Shown piece after piece: positions 55,113-63,888 of a stretch of DNA of 64,000 nucleotides; position 1 is the stretch's first letter, and the number at the start of each line of letters is the position of its first letter. This DNA is from Pseudoalteromonas sp. A25 (GTDB taxonomy: Bacteria; Pseudomonadota; Gammaproteobacteria; Enterobacterales; Alteromonadaceae), in the NCBI RefSeq assembly GCF_009176705.1, contig NZ_AP021846.1, positions 112,501 through 176,500 on the forward strand. The letters run 5' to 3'. The translations under genes and the position numbers were made by a program. The notes beneath the pieces are model-generated. The model was given only the letters and a program-made list of their open reading frames with translations. It ran no database searches and was not told the DNA's origin.

Positions 55113-57698
55113 CTAGTTTGAATTTGCCAACTGCAGGGCTAAGTGCAAAATAGTGTTGAATGCCTGATTATTGGATTGATGATTATCATCGCCATTGCTG
55201 AGCAAAATGACCCCATTTTGTGTTGTTAAATTGCCTATCATCTGAGATATCACACCAGGGTCTGAGCCATCATGGTGAATATACTCTCCATCAAGCTCCC
55301 AAAAATAACCAATATCACGGCTTGGAACTGGTGTGGTTGTTTGTGGCGTCAGCATGGCTTCAACGGCAGCTTTAGACAAGGCTTGTTGTTGCTCTATTTG
55401 TCCGTTATTCATACTCGCAATTAAAAAGCGTGCCAGATCGTTAACTGTCGAAATAGCTGAACCGTCGGCATAAGTGATAGCGCCATAGTTTGGCATTGCG
55501 ACGCGCTCCCCTGTTTGCGGATTGTGCACAAATCGAGTTGCGACATTATCCGCGGGCTCTCCAACTCCCCATGTACTATTGCTCATGTTAAGTGGGGTAA
55601 AAATGTATTCTTGAGCAAGCTCTACGAAGGGGATATTCCTCTTTTGCTCTAAGGTATAGGCTGCGAGGGCGGTGGCGATGTTTGAATAAATATACACTTC
55701 GCCAGTGTTAAGCCCGTATTGCGAGGTAAAGTTTTCTTGTTGATAATATCTGCCATCACGATTGAGGTAATCCGTTAAATAAACTTGTAAGTCTGGGTTG
55801 ATCTGACTATCACACGTGTTGGTACCTAACATGGCATCACTGATGTTTTGTTTGGTGGCGTGAATATAGTATGCACATAAAAATGCGGGGCTCGCATCAA
55901 CAATACCACTAGTATGCGTGATCAGGTGGCGTAAAGTTACGGGCGTTTGTTGAGCGGGTGTTACATCAATCGCAAAAGGTAGCAAATGGGCAATGTTCTC
56001 ATCAATTGAGATGGTTTGCGCCGATGCGGCATGGGCGATTGTTGCACCGACAAGTGCTTTACTAACAGACGCAACATAAAACGGGGTATCTGCAGTGACA
56101 GGCGCGTTTTGTTCATTAGCAATGCCAAAGCCATTAGCATATTTAATTTGGCCCTGATTTATCACCGCAACAGCGAGACCGGGTATCGCACCTTGTGCCA
56201 TTTGTGCTCTAACTTGTTGCTCAAACTCACTGATACTCAACTTCGCAGAAGTTTGTTTGCCCATCATGTCCAGCGCATAGTCATATGTTGAGAATCGCTG
56301 TAGATCCGTTTCTAAGCTAGAGTAGGCACTTATGTGTACGTCAGGCTGTAACCCTATGCGCTCAAAGCGTTCTCCTTTGGGGTTACTATATACCTCATTT
56401 GATAAGCCAATTTCCCAGCCATTTGGCAAGGTAAAGTTGAGGATGTCTGAAAATGCGCCAGCAGTTTCTTCGCCAACTTGGGTTACGTGAGGAAGTTGCT
56501 TCATGGTCATTGCAAACACTTCACCTGCACTGACCGTCACTTGACTGGTTAGCATGTAAACAGGCTTGGTATACGCTTCGCCTTTGCCACCAATTGAAAA
56601 GATTTTAGGTATGCCTCTACCAGAGCGATTAACCGCTTGTTTTTTATAGGCCATTTGCCGCTTTTCAGTGAATCGGTTGGCAATTATCGTTGCAATCACA
56701 TCGTCTCCACCAAGGTTATTCCTGATATCTAAAATAAGGCCATCGGTGTCTTTTAGGTCCGACATGACTGAGTCGATTAATGTTTTTGCTGCAGTCAACT
56801 GTTGCTGCTCTGTTGCATCCGGATCAGAATGATACTGCGCCATATTATTAATCACTAAAATTCCGACATTATCTGGTGTTATGCCCCATATCAGAGTTTT
56901 AGCATCAGTCTCTTGAGGAAAGCTTTTTAAACTTTCTGCGTCAATGTAGCTGGCGGTTGTGTCGTAGTAGTCATCCCATAGGTCATTGATGACATCTATT
57001 GTGTCTACATGTGCGCCAAAGCGTAAGTAAGACTTTGCTTTACCATGCGCGCTTCTGAGCAGGGGAGCAGGTTTGGTGTTTGAAAAAGATTTGCTGCCAT
57101 CGTTTATCGAAACATGGGCGTCTTGCAATGGCGCAATCATTTGTGCAAGCACATTAAAGAGCGCATCGTCAGTCATGCTATCGTGAACTTGCGGGGCATA
57201 AGCAGTATATTGAGCTTGCCAATCAACATCACGCAACTCAAAAAATGCGTAATAATCATTGAACGAGTGCCAAAAGTATTCAAAGACTTGGGTTGCCGTG
57301 CTCGATTGAGTTAGCTGAATTGGGGTTTTACACGACACCGGGAGTTCATCTACTTTGAAAAGCGTTTCGCTCTGCGTGGTATCTTTTTCGATAATATCTA
57401 GGATCTGGGAGTTCGTGATATGCAGCGTGCTTGCGTGATCTTGCATGAACTCTTGATAACTTTTATCACTGATTTGTGTGCAAGCTTGACTGTTATATTC
57501 ATAGTATTTGATGCGTCCATCAACAATAGATAAAACTTCTCCATATGCTTTTTTATCCCAAATTCCTTGGGCTTTATTGAGCTGCGAGTGTTCTTTGATG
57601 AGTAAGCTATGGGGGTTTTTGTCTTTGTTGTCATTGCAGCCACTGAGTAATAAGCTAGCTGCGATGGCCAATGTGAGTACACTTGATTTGGGCTTCAT
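55113..57698 (-). CDS. Lipoprotein fusing an S41 peptidase to a serine beta-lactamase-type hydrolase
   Basis: The 861-residue protein has a lipobox LLSGC (Cys21). The N-terminal half is an S41 peptidase of the IRBP-like branch (about 130-460): LILDIRNNLGG at 321-331, nucleophile Ser390 in TVSAGE, and GEETAGAFSD without the Lys of the Ctp type. The C-terminal half (about 490-860) is a class C beta-lactamase or DD-peptidase fold: S-x-x-K as SVSK at 544-547, YSN at 671-673, and HHDGSDPG near 808. Both sets of catalytic residues look intact, so two peptide- or amide-cleaving active sites sit on one membrane-tethered chain. It follows a TonB receptor gene on the same strand, 202 bases away with a hairpin between. 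The substrate is unknown. Confidence 0.88.
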   Translation of the reverse strand: MKPKSSVLTLAIAASLLLSGCNDNKDKNPHSLLIKEHSQLNKAQGIWDKKAYGEVLSIVDGRIKYYEYNSQACTQISDKSYQEFMQDHASTLHITNSQILDIIEKDTTQSETLFKVDELPVSCKTPIQLTQSSTATQVFEYFWHSFNDYYAFFELRDVDWQAQYTAYAPQVHDSMTDDALFNVLAQMIAPLQDAHVSINDGSKSFSNTKPAPLLRSAHGKAKSYLRFGAHVDTIDVINDLWDDYYDTTASYIDAESLKSFPQETDAKTLIWGITPDNVGILVINNMAQYHSDPDATEQQQLTAAKTLIDSVMSDLKDTDGLILDIRNNLGGDDVIATIIANRFTEKRQMAYKKQAVNRSGRGIPKIFSIGGKGEAYTKPVYMLTSQVTVSAGEVFAMTMKQLPHVTQVGEETAGAFSDILNFTLPNGWEIGLSNEVYSNPKGERFERIGLQPDVHISAYSSLETDLQRFSTYDYALDMMGKQTSAKLSISEFEQQVRAQMAQGAIPGLAVAVINQGQIKYANGFGIANEQNAPVTADTPFYVASVSKALVGATIAHAASAQTISIDENIAHLLPFAIDVTPAQQTPVTLRHLITHTSGIVDASPAFLCAYYIHATKQNISDAMLGTNTCDSQINPDLQVYLTDYLNRDGRYYQQENFTSQYGLNTGEVYIYSNIATALAAYTLEQKRNIPFVELAQEYIFTPLNMSNSTWGVGEPADNVATRFVHNPQTGERVAMPNYGAITYADGSAISTVNDLARFLIASMNNGQIEQQQALSKAAVEAMLTPQTTTPVPSRDIGYFWELDGEYIHHDGSDPGVISQMIGNLTTQNGVILLSNGDDNHQSNNQAFNTILHLALQLANSN

Positions 57699-57843
57699 GT
57701 TTTGTTCCTTGAAGTGTCATTGTTATGCTCAGACTTTAGAGTGTTTTAAGGGACATGGCTGTTATCGAATAGCAAGAAAGTGTAATAAAGTTAAGCTGTT
57801 GCTTACACTTTTATACAGTTGCTAAGCGACCCTCTCAGGTAAA

Positions 57844-57872
57844 GGGAGCGACGGAATAACTACGTCGCCCCC
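57844..57872 (-). terminator. Hairpin between the TonB receptor and S41/beta-lactamase genes
   Basis: GGGAGCGACG / CGTCGCCCCC is a 10-bp GC-rich stem (with one G-C to A-C irregularity) and a nine-base loop. Read leftward only TTT follows, so it may be a leaky terminator that sets a lower level of the distal gene. Confidence 0.5.
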
Positions 57873-57900
57873 TTTTGGGGAAAGTGAATTGGCACAAGTA

Positions 57901-59994
57901 TTAAAAATCCCAACGAACGCCAAAGCTTGGGATCATAGGTAGCCAATGCCCATACTCTTGCTCAACAATTATTTTGCTATTTTCGTTTAAGCGGTATTTT
58001 GACGCCTCAACACAGCATTGGTTTTTTCGGTTTAATAGGTTCGATATTTCAAAAAAGACTTGTAGTTGACTTTGTGTTAACTGATATTGCTTTGATAAAC
58101 GTAAGTCAAAACGCAAATAGTCAGCTAAATTTTGTTGGTTGCGCGCAGCTAAATGTCGGATGATTTTTTGCTCACCATTGATAGACTTTTGCAAAGTGCC
58201 ATACTCGCCAGTTGTTGGCCACCCACTGTGGTACTGGCTGGTAAGATTGACGTTCCAGCCATTGTTAAATAGGTAGTTAATGCCCGCATTGAGAGTGTGT
58301 GTTTGATTCCAACTACGCTGTACCTGCTTAGAATCTATAGTTTCTTGTGCATCTGACCAACTGTAATTTGCATGCCAGCGCCACTGATTATTGATGGTTT
58401 GCGCTATCGAAAGTTCAATACCCGTTACTTCTCCTTTTGTCGCTATTATGAGTTGGCGGTCAGCTTGGCCTTCAGGAAAGAAATTCAATGGATCCAACGC
58501 ATTTTCATAGCGTTTAGGTATATCTGATAGGCGTTTATAATAGGCTTCTACTCGATAAGTCAGTGTATTGAAGGCACCCGAATATCCAGCTATGTAGTGT
58601 TCTGATTTTTGTGCTGGCGCATAATTGACAATTCCATCACCTACTTGCAAATCGAGCATGTCTTGCGCTTGATAAAAATGCCCCCAGCTGAAGTTCAAAC
58701 TTTCATCTGAAGATAGCTGGTAACTAAGTGCAGCCCTTGGGCTGATTTGAGAGTCACTAAAACCTTGATAATTTTGCTTATCGTAACGTAAACCCAGTTC
58801 GGTGACCCAGTCTGGATGAAGTTTGTATTTGCCACTAAGGTAAGCCCCTGCCTGTAGGCCTTTAGCATTGACTAGGGCTGCAGTGCGCTGGCTTTGGGGT
58901 TTATCGGCAAATAAACGGTGGCGAAATAAAGCCATTGCGTAATCATAATTAATATCGACGTGTTTACTATGAAACCCAAATTCGAGCATGAAGTCATGGC
59001 TTCGCAGCCAACGCCAATCTTGTTTGATACCATAAAATGAAAAAGACTTGTCGTCTTTAACGCTTAGATCGATTTCATAAGGGTCACTTTGCCCGCCTTT
59101 ACGTTGTTCTTCAACTTTACCCACGGATAGCATGGTTTGCGAAGACAATGCATCATGCCAATGTGACGTTAAACGTGACCACAGATATTGGCTCGCATAA
59201 TTGCCGGTAATTTTTTCTTTTACGTAGTATTTTTCAAAGCCATTCCATTCGTCAAAGTTATCATCAAGTATTTCATCATCGTACGCATACAGTAGGTTTG
59301 TCGATAGTGTGTGTGAGTCGTTGAGCTCATAACTGAGTTTGGCATATAGGTCGGCGTAGATGGGCTCAAATTTACTGGTCTCATCATCCATGGCTTTGAG
59401 GATCATGTCCAAGTAGCCTCGTCGTGCCGACACTAACCAGTGGCCTTTTTGTGATTCAAAGCTTCCTTGAGCAGCTGCGCGAGCGTTGATAAAGCTTGCT
59501 CCGACACTGTATTTGGTTTGCGCTTGTGGCTGCACCGACTGAATATCTAGTACACCGCTGAGCCTATTACCGTAACGTGCAGAAAACCCCCCAGTGTACA
59601 GATTGATTTGCTCAGCATTCTCCGTATCAATGATGCTAAAGGCGCTATTAAAACTTTTCATATGAAAAGGACGGTATAGTTCCTGTCCATCAAGCAATAC
59701 CAGCACTTCGTTTTTTTGGCCACCACGCACATAAAAGTTTGCTGAATAGTCCCCGGCACTTACGCCTGGCAAAGCAGGCATTAGCCGAAAAACGTCATCC
59801 GCAATATGTGGCGTTTGTGCGATGGCTTCTTTGCTCAATTGGTGTAGCGCAGAGCCATTATTTTTCATCAGAGCGTAACGGCTAGCGCCAACCTCTATGT
59901 GTTCAATGCTAGTTTGCTCTTGCGCAACAGTGCTACCTAAAACAGACCCGCTAAGCGCAATCGTTATGTGACAATATAGACGCATTTTGTTCAT
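57901..59994 (-). CDS. TonB-dependent outer membrane receptor
   Basis: The 697-residue protein has a signal peptide (about 1-24, cleavage at VAQ), a plug domain (about 40-155) and a 22-strand-type beta barrel ending in the aromatic C terminus VRWDF. The plug contains LPGVSAGDYSANFYVRGGQKNEVLVLLDG and GFSARYGNRLSG. It takes up a scarce, usually large or chelated ligand with proton-motive energy from TonB. Its first codon overlaps the amidohydrolase stop by four bases. With a hydrolase on either side, the ligand is more likely a peptide or conjugated compound than a bare siderophore (inference). No ExbB/ExbD/TonB genes are here. Confidence 0.9.
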   Translation of the reverse strand: MNKMRLYCHITIALSGSVLGSTVAQEQTSIEHIEVGASRYALMKNNGSALHQLSKEAIAQTPHIADDVFRLMPALPGVSAGDYSANFYVRGGQKNEVLVLLDGQELYRPFHMKSFNSAFSIIDTENAEQINLYTGGFSARYGNRLSGVLDIQSVQPQAQTKYSVGASFINARAAAQGSFESQKGHWLVSARRGYLDMILKAMDDETSKFEPIYADLYAKLSYELNDSHTLSTNLLYAYDDEILDDNFDEWNGFEKYYVKEKITGNYASQYLWSRLTSHWHDALSSQTMLSVGKVEEQRKGGQSDPYEIDLSVKDDKSFSFYGIKQDWRWLRSHDFMLEFGFHSKHVDINYDYAMALFRHRLFADKPQSQRTAALVNAKGLQAGAYLSGKYKLHPDWVTELGLRYDKQNYQGFSDSQISPRAALSYQLSSDESLNFSWGHFYQAQDMLDLQVGDGIVNYAPAQKSEHYIAGYSGAFNTLTYRVEAYYKRLSDIPKRYENALDPLNFFPEGQADRQLIIATKGEVTGIELSIAQTINNQWRWHANYSWSDAQETIDSKQVQRSWNQTHTLNAGINYLFNNGWNVNLTSQYHSGWPTTGEYGTLQKSINGEQKIIRHLAARNQQNLADYLRFDLRLSKQYQLTQSQLQVFFEISNLLNRKNQCCVEASKYRLNENSKIIVEQEYGHWLPMIPSFGVRWDF

Positions 59995-61505
59995 GGTAGC
60001 TCCAAATAATGTACGGGTAGTTTTGCAAATTCGTTCGCCATTTCATTGAGTTGTTGCTGGCTTAGCCAGTGGCCCCCAATGACAACGCCGATACGTTGTT
60101 TAATGTTGTGGATGTCATCGAGCGGGTTTTGTTTAAATAACACCAAATCTGCGAGGTAATTTTCCTTGATAATGCCTCTGTCTTGAGGTCTGTGGGTGAT
60201 GTTCGCTATCACACTTGCTGGTACTGAAGTTGCTGCGGCTAATGCTTGCTTGGGAGTCAAGCCGGCTTCTACCATTAGTTCCATATCTCGGTGTACTAAT
60301 TCAGGAATTGAACCCGCATCACCAGTATCTGATCCCACTTGTACAGCAACACCTTCCTCGACAAGTGTTTTTACAATCATTAATGCGATATTGTGTAGTG
60401 TGGGATCGATATTTGGGTCGCGCTCTTCTTGCTGCCAAGCATCAAGAATGGGTTGTGGGATGATGTTATAGCTGTCGCTACTATAAATATCTTCCCCTAG
60501 ATCCCATCGGGTAACGACTTCATCCGTTGACCAGTTAAATACCAAAGAGATGTTGTTTTTACTCATGGTTGTTGCGACCCAATCAATGTAGGTCTCATCA
60601 TCCATTTCCTCAGGTGCTATTGCTCTGCCCTCGATGATCTCGGACAGGTGTGCGATTTCATTATGATTCTCTAGCACCAGTGCCATGGGAGCGTCAGGAA
60701 TATGGCCTGCGAGAAATAGCTTATTGGCTTTTGCTGCTTCACTTATCTGTGTATAAATTTGCTCAGTGACGCCGGAGTAAACTTTAATGAAGTCATAACC
60801 AATCTCCCGATGTTTCGCTACTTCTCGTTTTGCCTCTTCGGGGGTTTTTGGCCAAGTAAGTGATAACTTACCTAAAAACTCTTGCGAGAATTGTTCATGT
60901 GGGACGCCCAAAAATGGTGACTCAGTTTCGTATAAAGAGATAATCGGTCCGCTACTGATGATCCGTGTTCCAAGCCATTGTTTGGTATTTACCTTGTCTC
61001 GCCACTCAAGCTCATTTGGTGTCCCTGAGTAACTTCTTATGGTTGTGATACCTTGTTGTAAAAAAATAGACATCTGGGCGGGGGATGTGTGGATTTCGAC
61101 AATATTGGATGACGCGCCGGGTTCATGTCTTAAGTGAACATGAGAATCGATGAGCCCAGGGGCTAGGTATCCTCCTTTGGCGTCAATGACCTTATCATCT
61201 GTAGCAAAAGCAATATTACTCGCTTCATCTATCTTAATGATCTTATCTGCGATAACCACAACACGTTGGTTGGTAAGCACATCGGGTTGACTCCCATCCA
61301 TAGTAATGACATTGACATTATCAATGATTAGTCGTTTTGGATGCTGAGGTGGGGCTAGTCCCGTTTGTATTTTTTTTGGGGATGAAACGGAGTTCGTGGT
61401 TTGTTCAACTTTATTGTTGAACTCTTTACCACACGCCGCGATAAGCATGAGCGTAAATGCGAGCACACTGATGAAGCTATAATGAATAAATAAACGTCGA
61501 GACAT
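59991..61505 (-). CDS. Amidohydrolase-family lipoprotein
   Basis: The 504-residue protein has a lipobox IAAC (Cys25). The metal-dependent amidohydrolase fold starts with the beta-sandwich NVITMDG...DKVIDAKGGYLAPGLIDSHVHLRH (metal His122 and His124). It continues with FIKVYSG (a candidate Lys), LAGHIP, IAHLSE and QVGSDTGDAGS (the catalytic Asp), and ends with ADLVLFKQNPLDDI. It resembles imidazolonepropionase- and prolidase-like secreted amidohydrolases that cut C-terminal peptide bonds or cyclic amides. It is coupled to the TonB receptor gene and lies 112 bases after the 7TM-AraC regulator gene on the same strand. Confidence 0.87.
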   Translation of the reverse strand: MSRRLFIHYSFISVLAFTLMLIAACGKEFNNKVEQTTNSVSSPKKIQTGLAPPQHPKRLIIDNVNVITMDGSQPDVLTNQRVVVIADKIIKIDEASNIAFATDDKVIDAKGGYLAPGLIDSHVHLRHEPGASSNIVEIHTSPAQMSIFLQQGITTIRSYSGTPNELEWRDKVNTKQWLGTRIISSGPIISLYETESPFLGVPHEQFSQEFLGKLSLTWPKTPEEAKREVAKHREIGYDFIKVYSGVTEQIYTQISEAAKANKLFLAGHIPDAPMALVLENHNEIAHLSEIIEGRAIAPEEMDDETYIDWVATTMSKNNISLVFNWSTDEVVTRWDLGEDIYSSDSYNIIPQPILDAWQQEERDPNIDPTLHNIALMIVKTLVEEGVAVQVGSDTGDAGSIPELVHRDMELMVEAGLTPKQALAAATSVPASVIANITHRPQDRGIIKENYLADLVLFKQNPLDDIHNIKQRIGVVIGGHWLSQQQLNEMANEFAKLPVHYLELP

Positions 61506-61617
61506 AAGACCTCCTGAGTTTTGGCCGACGCTTTATTATGTGCATTACTCAGTGTGAAATCGTCCGTACTGATAGAATAGGACAAGGTTTAACCTTATGT
61601 AAATTAAGCTTATTTTT

Positions 61618-62832
61618 TTAACTGGCTATAGGAGGTGCTTTTCTATACTCGCTAGGGGTTTGTTGGGCGTATTTTTTAAACGCATTGTAAAATGCAGAGC
61701 GTGAGTTAAATCCGGTTTCAAGAGCAATATCTAGGACGGTTTTTTGTGGTTGTTGCAACAGTAGATGCTTAGCATCATTTATTCTTAGCATATTAATATA
61801 ATCAAAAAAGTTTTTACCGCTAACTTGATTGATTGCTTGCGATAATTGATGTCTTGACCACCCTGTGGCTTGTGCGAGTTCATCAAGTGTAAGTGTTGGA
61901 TTGATGTATAGTTGCTGCTGGCGAACTTGCTTGTCTAACTCTTGAAAAAGTTGTTTGGCAAGTTGCTCAGACAAGTTGGAGTTTGCGTAGCGAGTGTTGC
62001 TTGGTATTTGTGCACCTAGATGTAGTGGAGGGGCAGGGTTTGGCTGTTGGGGATAAAAAATTGCGGGTTGCTTAAGTGCGTAGTAAGTTATGGCGTAAAC
62101 GCACAGGATCACCCCCATTTCAGACGGGTAAAAATGTCGCTCTTGTGCAAACCATGACAAGTGACACATTACGCCATCCCCAGAGTCAAAGCAAAGCCTT
62201 ATATTAAGCTCTATGAGTTCATCAATAAGCCATAATACAAGCAGTACAGATATAAACTTACTTAGCCACATGAGCCAAGATAAGTTCACTTTTTCTAAAT
62301 AAGAAAACTGGCTCTCAATATTAATTGTATGGCGTTTCAAAATTCGAAAAATGAGCAATAAGTAACAGGTGATTTGAAGTAAACTAAAGGCAGGAATAAC
62401 GGTATCAACTAAAAACTCAAATTGCTCATTGATAGCGCCTAACTCAGTGTGCGGTGAGATAAACTGTATTTTCATAGCTGAGCTTTGCAGCAAAAACTCT
62501 ATACTCAGCAGGGCAATAACTGCACTTGGAAGAAAGTGTAGCCAATATTTTTGGCTCGCTTCTTGTGCGGTTAGCTTAAGGGCATAAAGGTAAAGCAAAG
62601 GCCCCAAAGCGGGTATTAACCACTCATGAACGCCAATTAGGTGCGGGTATACGTATAAAAGGCCCGCGGTATCAATAAAAATTGATAACAAAACGAGGGC
62701 AAAAGTATTGGTAAAAAGGCCAATGTAGCGGTTGGCTGGATTTTTAGCGCTTTGCTTAAATAAAAAAATACTCAGGATCAACGCATGCAAGCTACCGAGT
62801 AGTAATACTGTTTGTTCTAAAAATACAGCCAT
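61618..62832 (-). CDS. AraC-type transcription regulator with N-terminal seven-helix membrane domain
   Basis: The 404-residue protein has seven hydrophobic segments (about 5-25, 38-62, 68-90, 98-118, 145-172, 190-215 and 235-255) before a cytoplasmic linker. The C-terminal AraC DNA-binding domain (about 300-400) has LDELAQATGWSRHQLSQAINQ (first helix-turn-helix) and DIALETGFNSRSAFYNAFKKY (second). A membrane-embedded sensor joined directly to DNA binding suggests it detects a ligand or membrane state and controls the adjacent leftward genes. It is the first gene of the amidohydrolase-TonB receptor-fusion set. Confidence 0.88.
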   Translation of the reverse strand: MAVFLEQTVLLLGSLHALILSIFLFKQSAKNPANRYIGLFTNTFALVLLSIFIDTAGLLYVYPHLIGVHEWLIPALGPLLYLYALKLTAQEASQKYWLHFLPSAVIALLSIEFLLQSSAMKIQFISPHTELGAINEQFEFLVDTVIPAFSLLQITCYLLLIFRILKRHTINIESQFSYLEKVNLSWLMWLSKFISVLLVLWLIDELIELNIRLCFDSGDGVMCHLSWFAQERHFYPSEMGVILCVYAITYYALKQPAIFYPQQPNPAPPLHLGAQIPSNTRYANSNLSEQLAKQLFQELDKQVRQQQLYINPTLTLDELAQATGWSRHQLSQAINQVSGKNFFDYINMLRINDAKHLLLQQPQKTVLDIALETGFNSRSAFYNAFKKYAQQTPSEYRKAPPIAS

Positions 62833-62947
62833 GAAAGGTGCCTATACGAGAGGTTAGGTCTTGGAAGTCCGCTTTCCTTTTTTAGAGACTTTAAGCGTTT
62901 TCAACGCTTCAATCAACAGCACCTAAATTTAAATCGTCACCGGGAGC

Positions 62948-63292
62948 TTAAAATACCTGACATACCTCATCTGCCTTACAGGTGATCACACTCACATTTT
63001 GGTAGCCAAGTCGTGTCAGTTGTTCAGCTGAAAACACTGCTCGGCCGCCTGCTGCGCAATGCACATAGATAGGACGTTGAGGATCTTTTTCTAAGTCGGG
63101 TAACTTGAATTCGAGTAGTCCCCTGGGAATATTGACCGCCGTGGGGGCAGATTTTGCCTCAAACTCAGCAGGTTCACGTACGTCTATCAATAACCCTTGG
63201 TTTTGGTCGATTTCTGCTTTTGCTTGTTGCGCCGTAATGCATCGTTGGTTGGGTCGAACAATTTTTAGTAGATCTTGAGCTGTGGTTAGCAT
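62948..63292 (-). CDS. Rhodanese-like sulfurtransferase (YgaP N-domain type)
   Basis: The 114-residue single rhodanese domain has LLIDVREPAEFEAKSAPTAVNIPRG and the active-site loop VHCAAGGRA (persulfide-forming Cys79 with the six-residue loop). It moves sulfane sulfur between thiols. A Cys pair near the C terminus (ITCKADEVC) could take part in sulfur relay. It lies two bases after the DUF2892 gene on the same strand. Together the two correspond to the two halves of E. coli YgaP. Confidence 0.9.
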   Translation of the reverse strand: MLTTAQDLLKIVRPNQRCITAQQAKAEIDQNQGLLIDVREPAEFEAKSAPTAVNIPRGLLEFKLPDLEKDPQRPIYVHCAAGGRAVFSAEQLTRLGYQNVSVITCKADEVCQVF

Positions 63293-63294
63293 GT

Positions 63295-63483
63295 TTATTC
63301 CTTTACTCCGAGCTTTTTAAGTAACGTGATCATTGGACACCAGTTAGTAAATGCGGATTGCATTAAGTTAACGGCAATAAAAACACTAAGCCATATCCAA
63401 TGAGCGTGAACAAATTCGGTTAGTGCCAATGATAACAGTAGCATCATACCTGCAATTAATCTCAGCATCGCGTTTAGTTTCAT
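63295..63483 (-). CDS. DUF2892 membrane protein (YgaP C-domain type)
   Basis: The 62-residue inner-membrane protein has two helices (about 5-23 and 28-45) and the family signature FTNWCPMITLLKKLGV near the C terminus, with its conserved Cys. In YgaP this part follows the rhodanese domain in one chain; here it is a separate gene immediately upstream. It shares a 91-base divergent promoter region with the ArsR gene. It probably exports or anchors sulfur compounds (inference). Confidence 0.88.
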   Translation of the reverse strand: MKLNAMLRLIAGMMLLLSLALTEFVHAHWIWLSVFIAVNLMQSAFTNWCPMITLLKKLGVKE

Positions 63484-63498
63484 GATCAGTACTCACTT

Positions 63499-63520
63499 AA
63501 TATTAGTTACCACTAATATT
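63499..63520. promoter_or_regulatory. Perfect palindrome, probable ArsR/BigR-type operator
   Basis: AATATTAGT and ACTAATATT are perfect 9-bp inverted arms around TACC, in the 91-97 base divergent region between the ArsR-type and DUF2892 genes. A further half-site, ATTAG...CTAAT, overlaps at 63518-63533. AT-rich palindromes over the promoter are the usual targets of this repressor group. A candidate promoter for the regulator is TTAGAC (63519-63524) with TATACT (63543-63548), spacer 18, so binding would block the regulator itself too. Confidence 0.72.
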
Positions 63521-63580
63521 AGACATTGCTAATGTATCTGTCTATACTTTGCACAAATTAATTTTTGTTCGGTAGTGGCA

Positions 63581-63877
63581 ATGGACTTTGAAGCAATGGC
63601 GCACAATGCAGAGCAAGCAGAAGCGCTTTTAAAAATGATGGCAAATAAAAACCGCTTAATGATTTTATGTAGTTTATTAGAGCAAGAGATGAGTGTCAGC
63701 GCGTTAAATGATGCTGTGCCCTTGGCGCAGTCAGCTTTGTCTCAACATCTCGCCAGTTTAAGAAAAGCTAACATAGTCACAACAAGGCGAGATGGGCAAA
63801 CTATTTACTACCGGGTAATCGACAAAAAAGTGCAGGCAATTTTGCAGCAGCTTTATCAGTTATTTTGCGCTCAGTAA
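63581..63877 (+). CDS. ArsR-family repressor, persulfide-sensing BigR/SqrR/YgaV type
   Basis: The 98-residue winged-helix repressor has recognition helix LAQSALSQHLASLRKANIV and wing TRRDGQTIYYRV. It has exactly two cysteines, in LMILCSL and in LFCAQ near the C terminus, 66 residues apart. That is the spacing of the persulfide-sensing pairs in BigR (Cys42/Cys108) and SqrR (Cys41/Cys107). It lacks the metal-binding CxCxxC of arsenic sensors. I chose the ATG at 63581; a GTG six bases earlier is possible. It is divergent from DUF2892-rhodanese and followed 11 bases later by a pump gene. Confidence 0.88.
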   Translation: MDFEAMAHNAEQAEALLKMMANKNRLMILCSLLEQEMSVSALNDAVPLAQSALSQHLASLRKANIVTTRRDGQTIYYRVIDKKVQAILQQLYQLFCAQ

Positions 63878-63888
63878 GGTCGATACTC

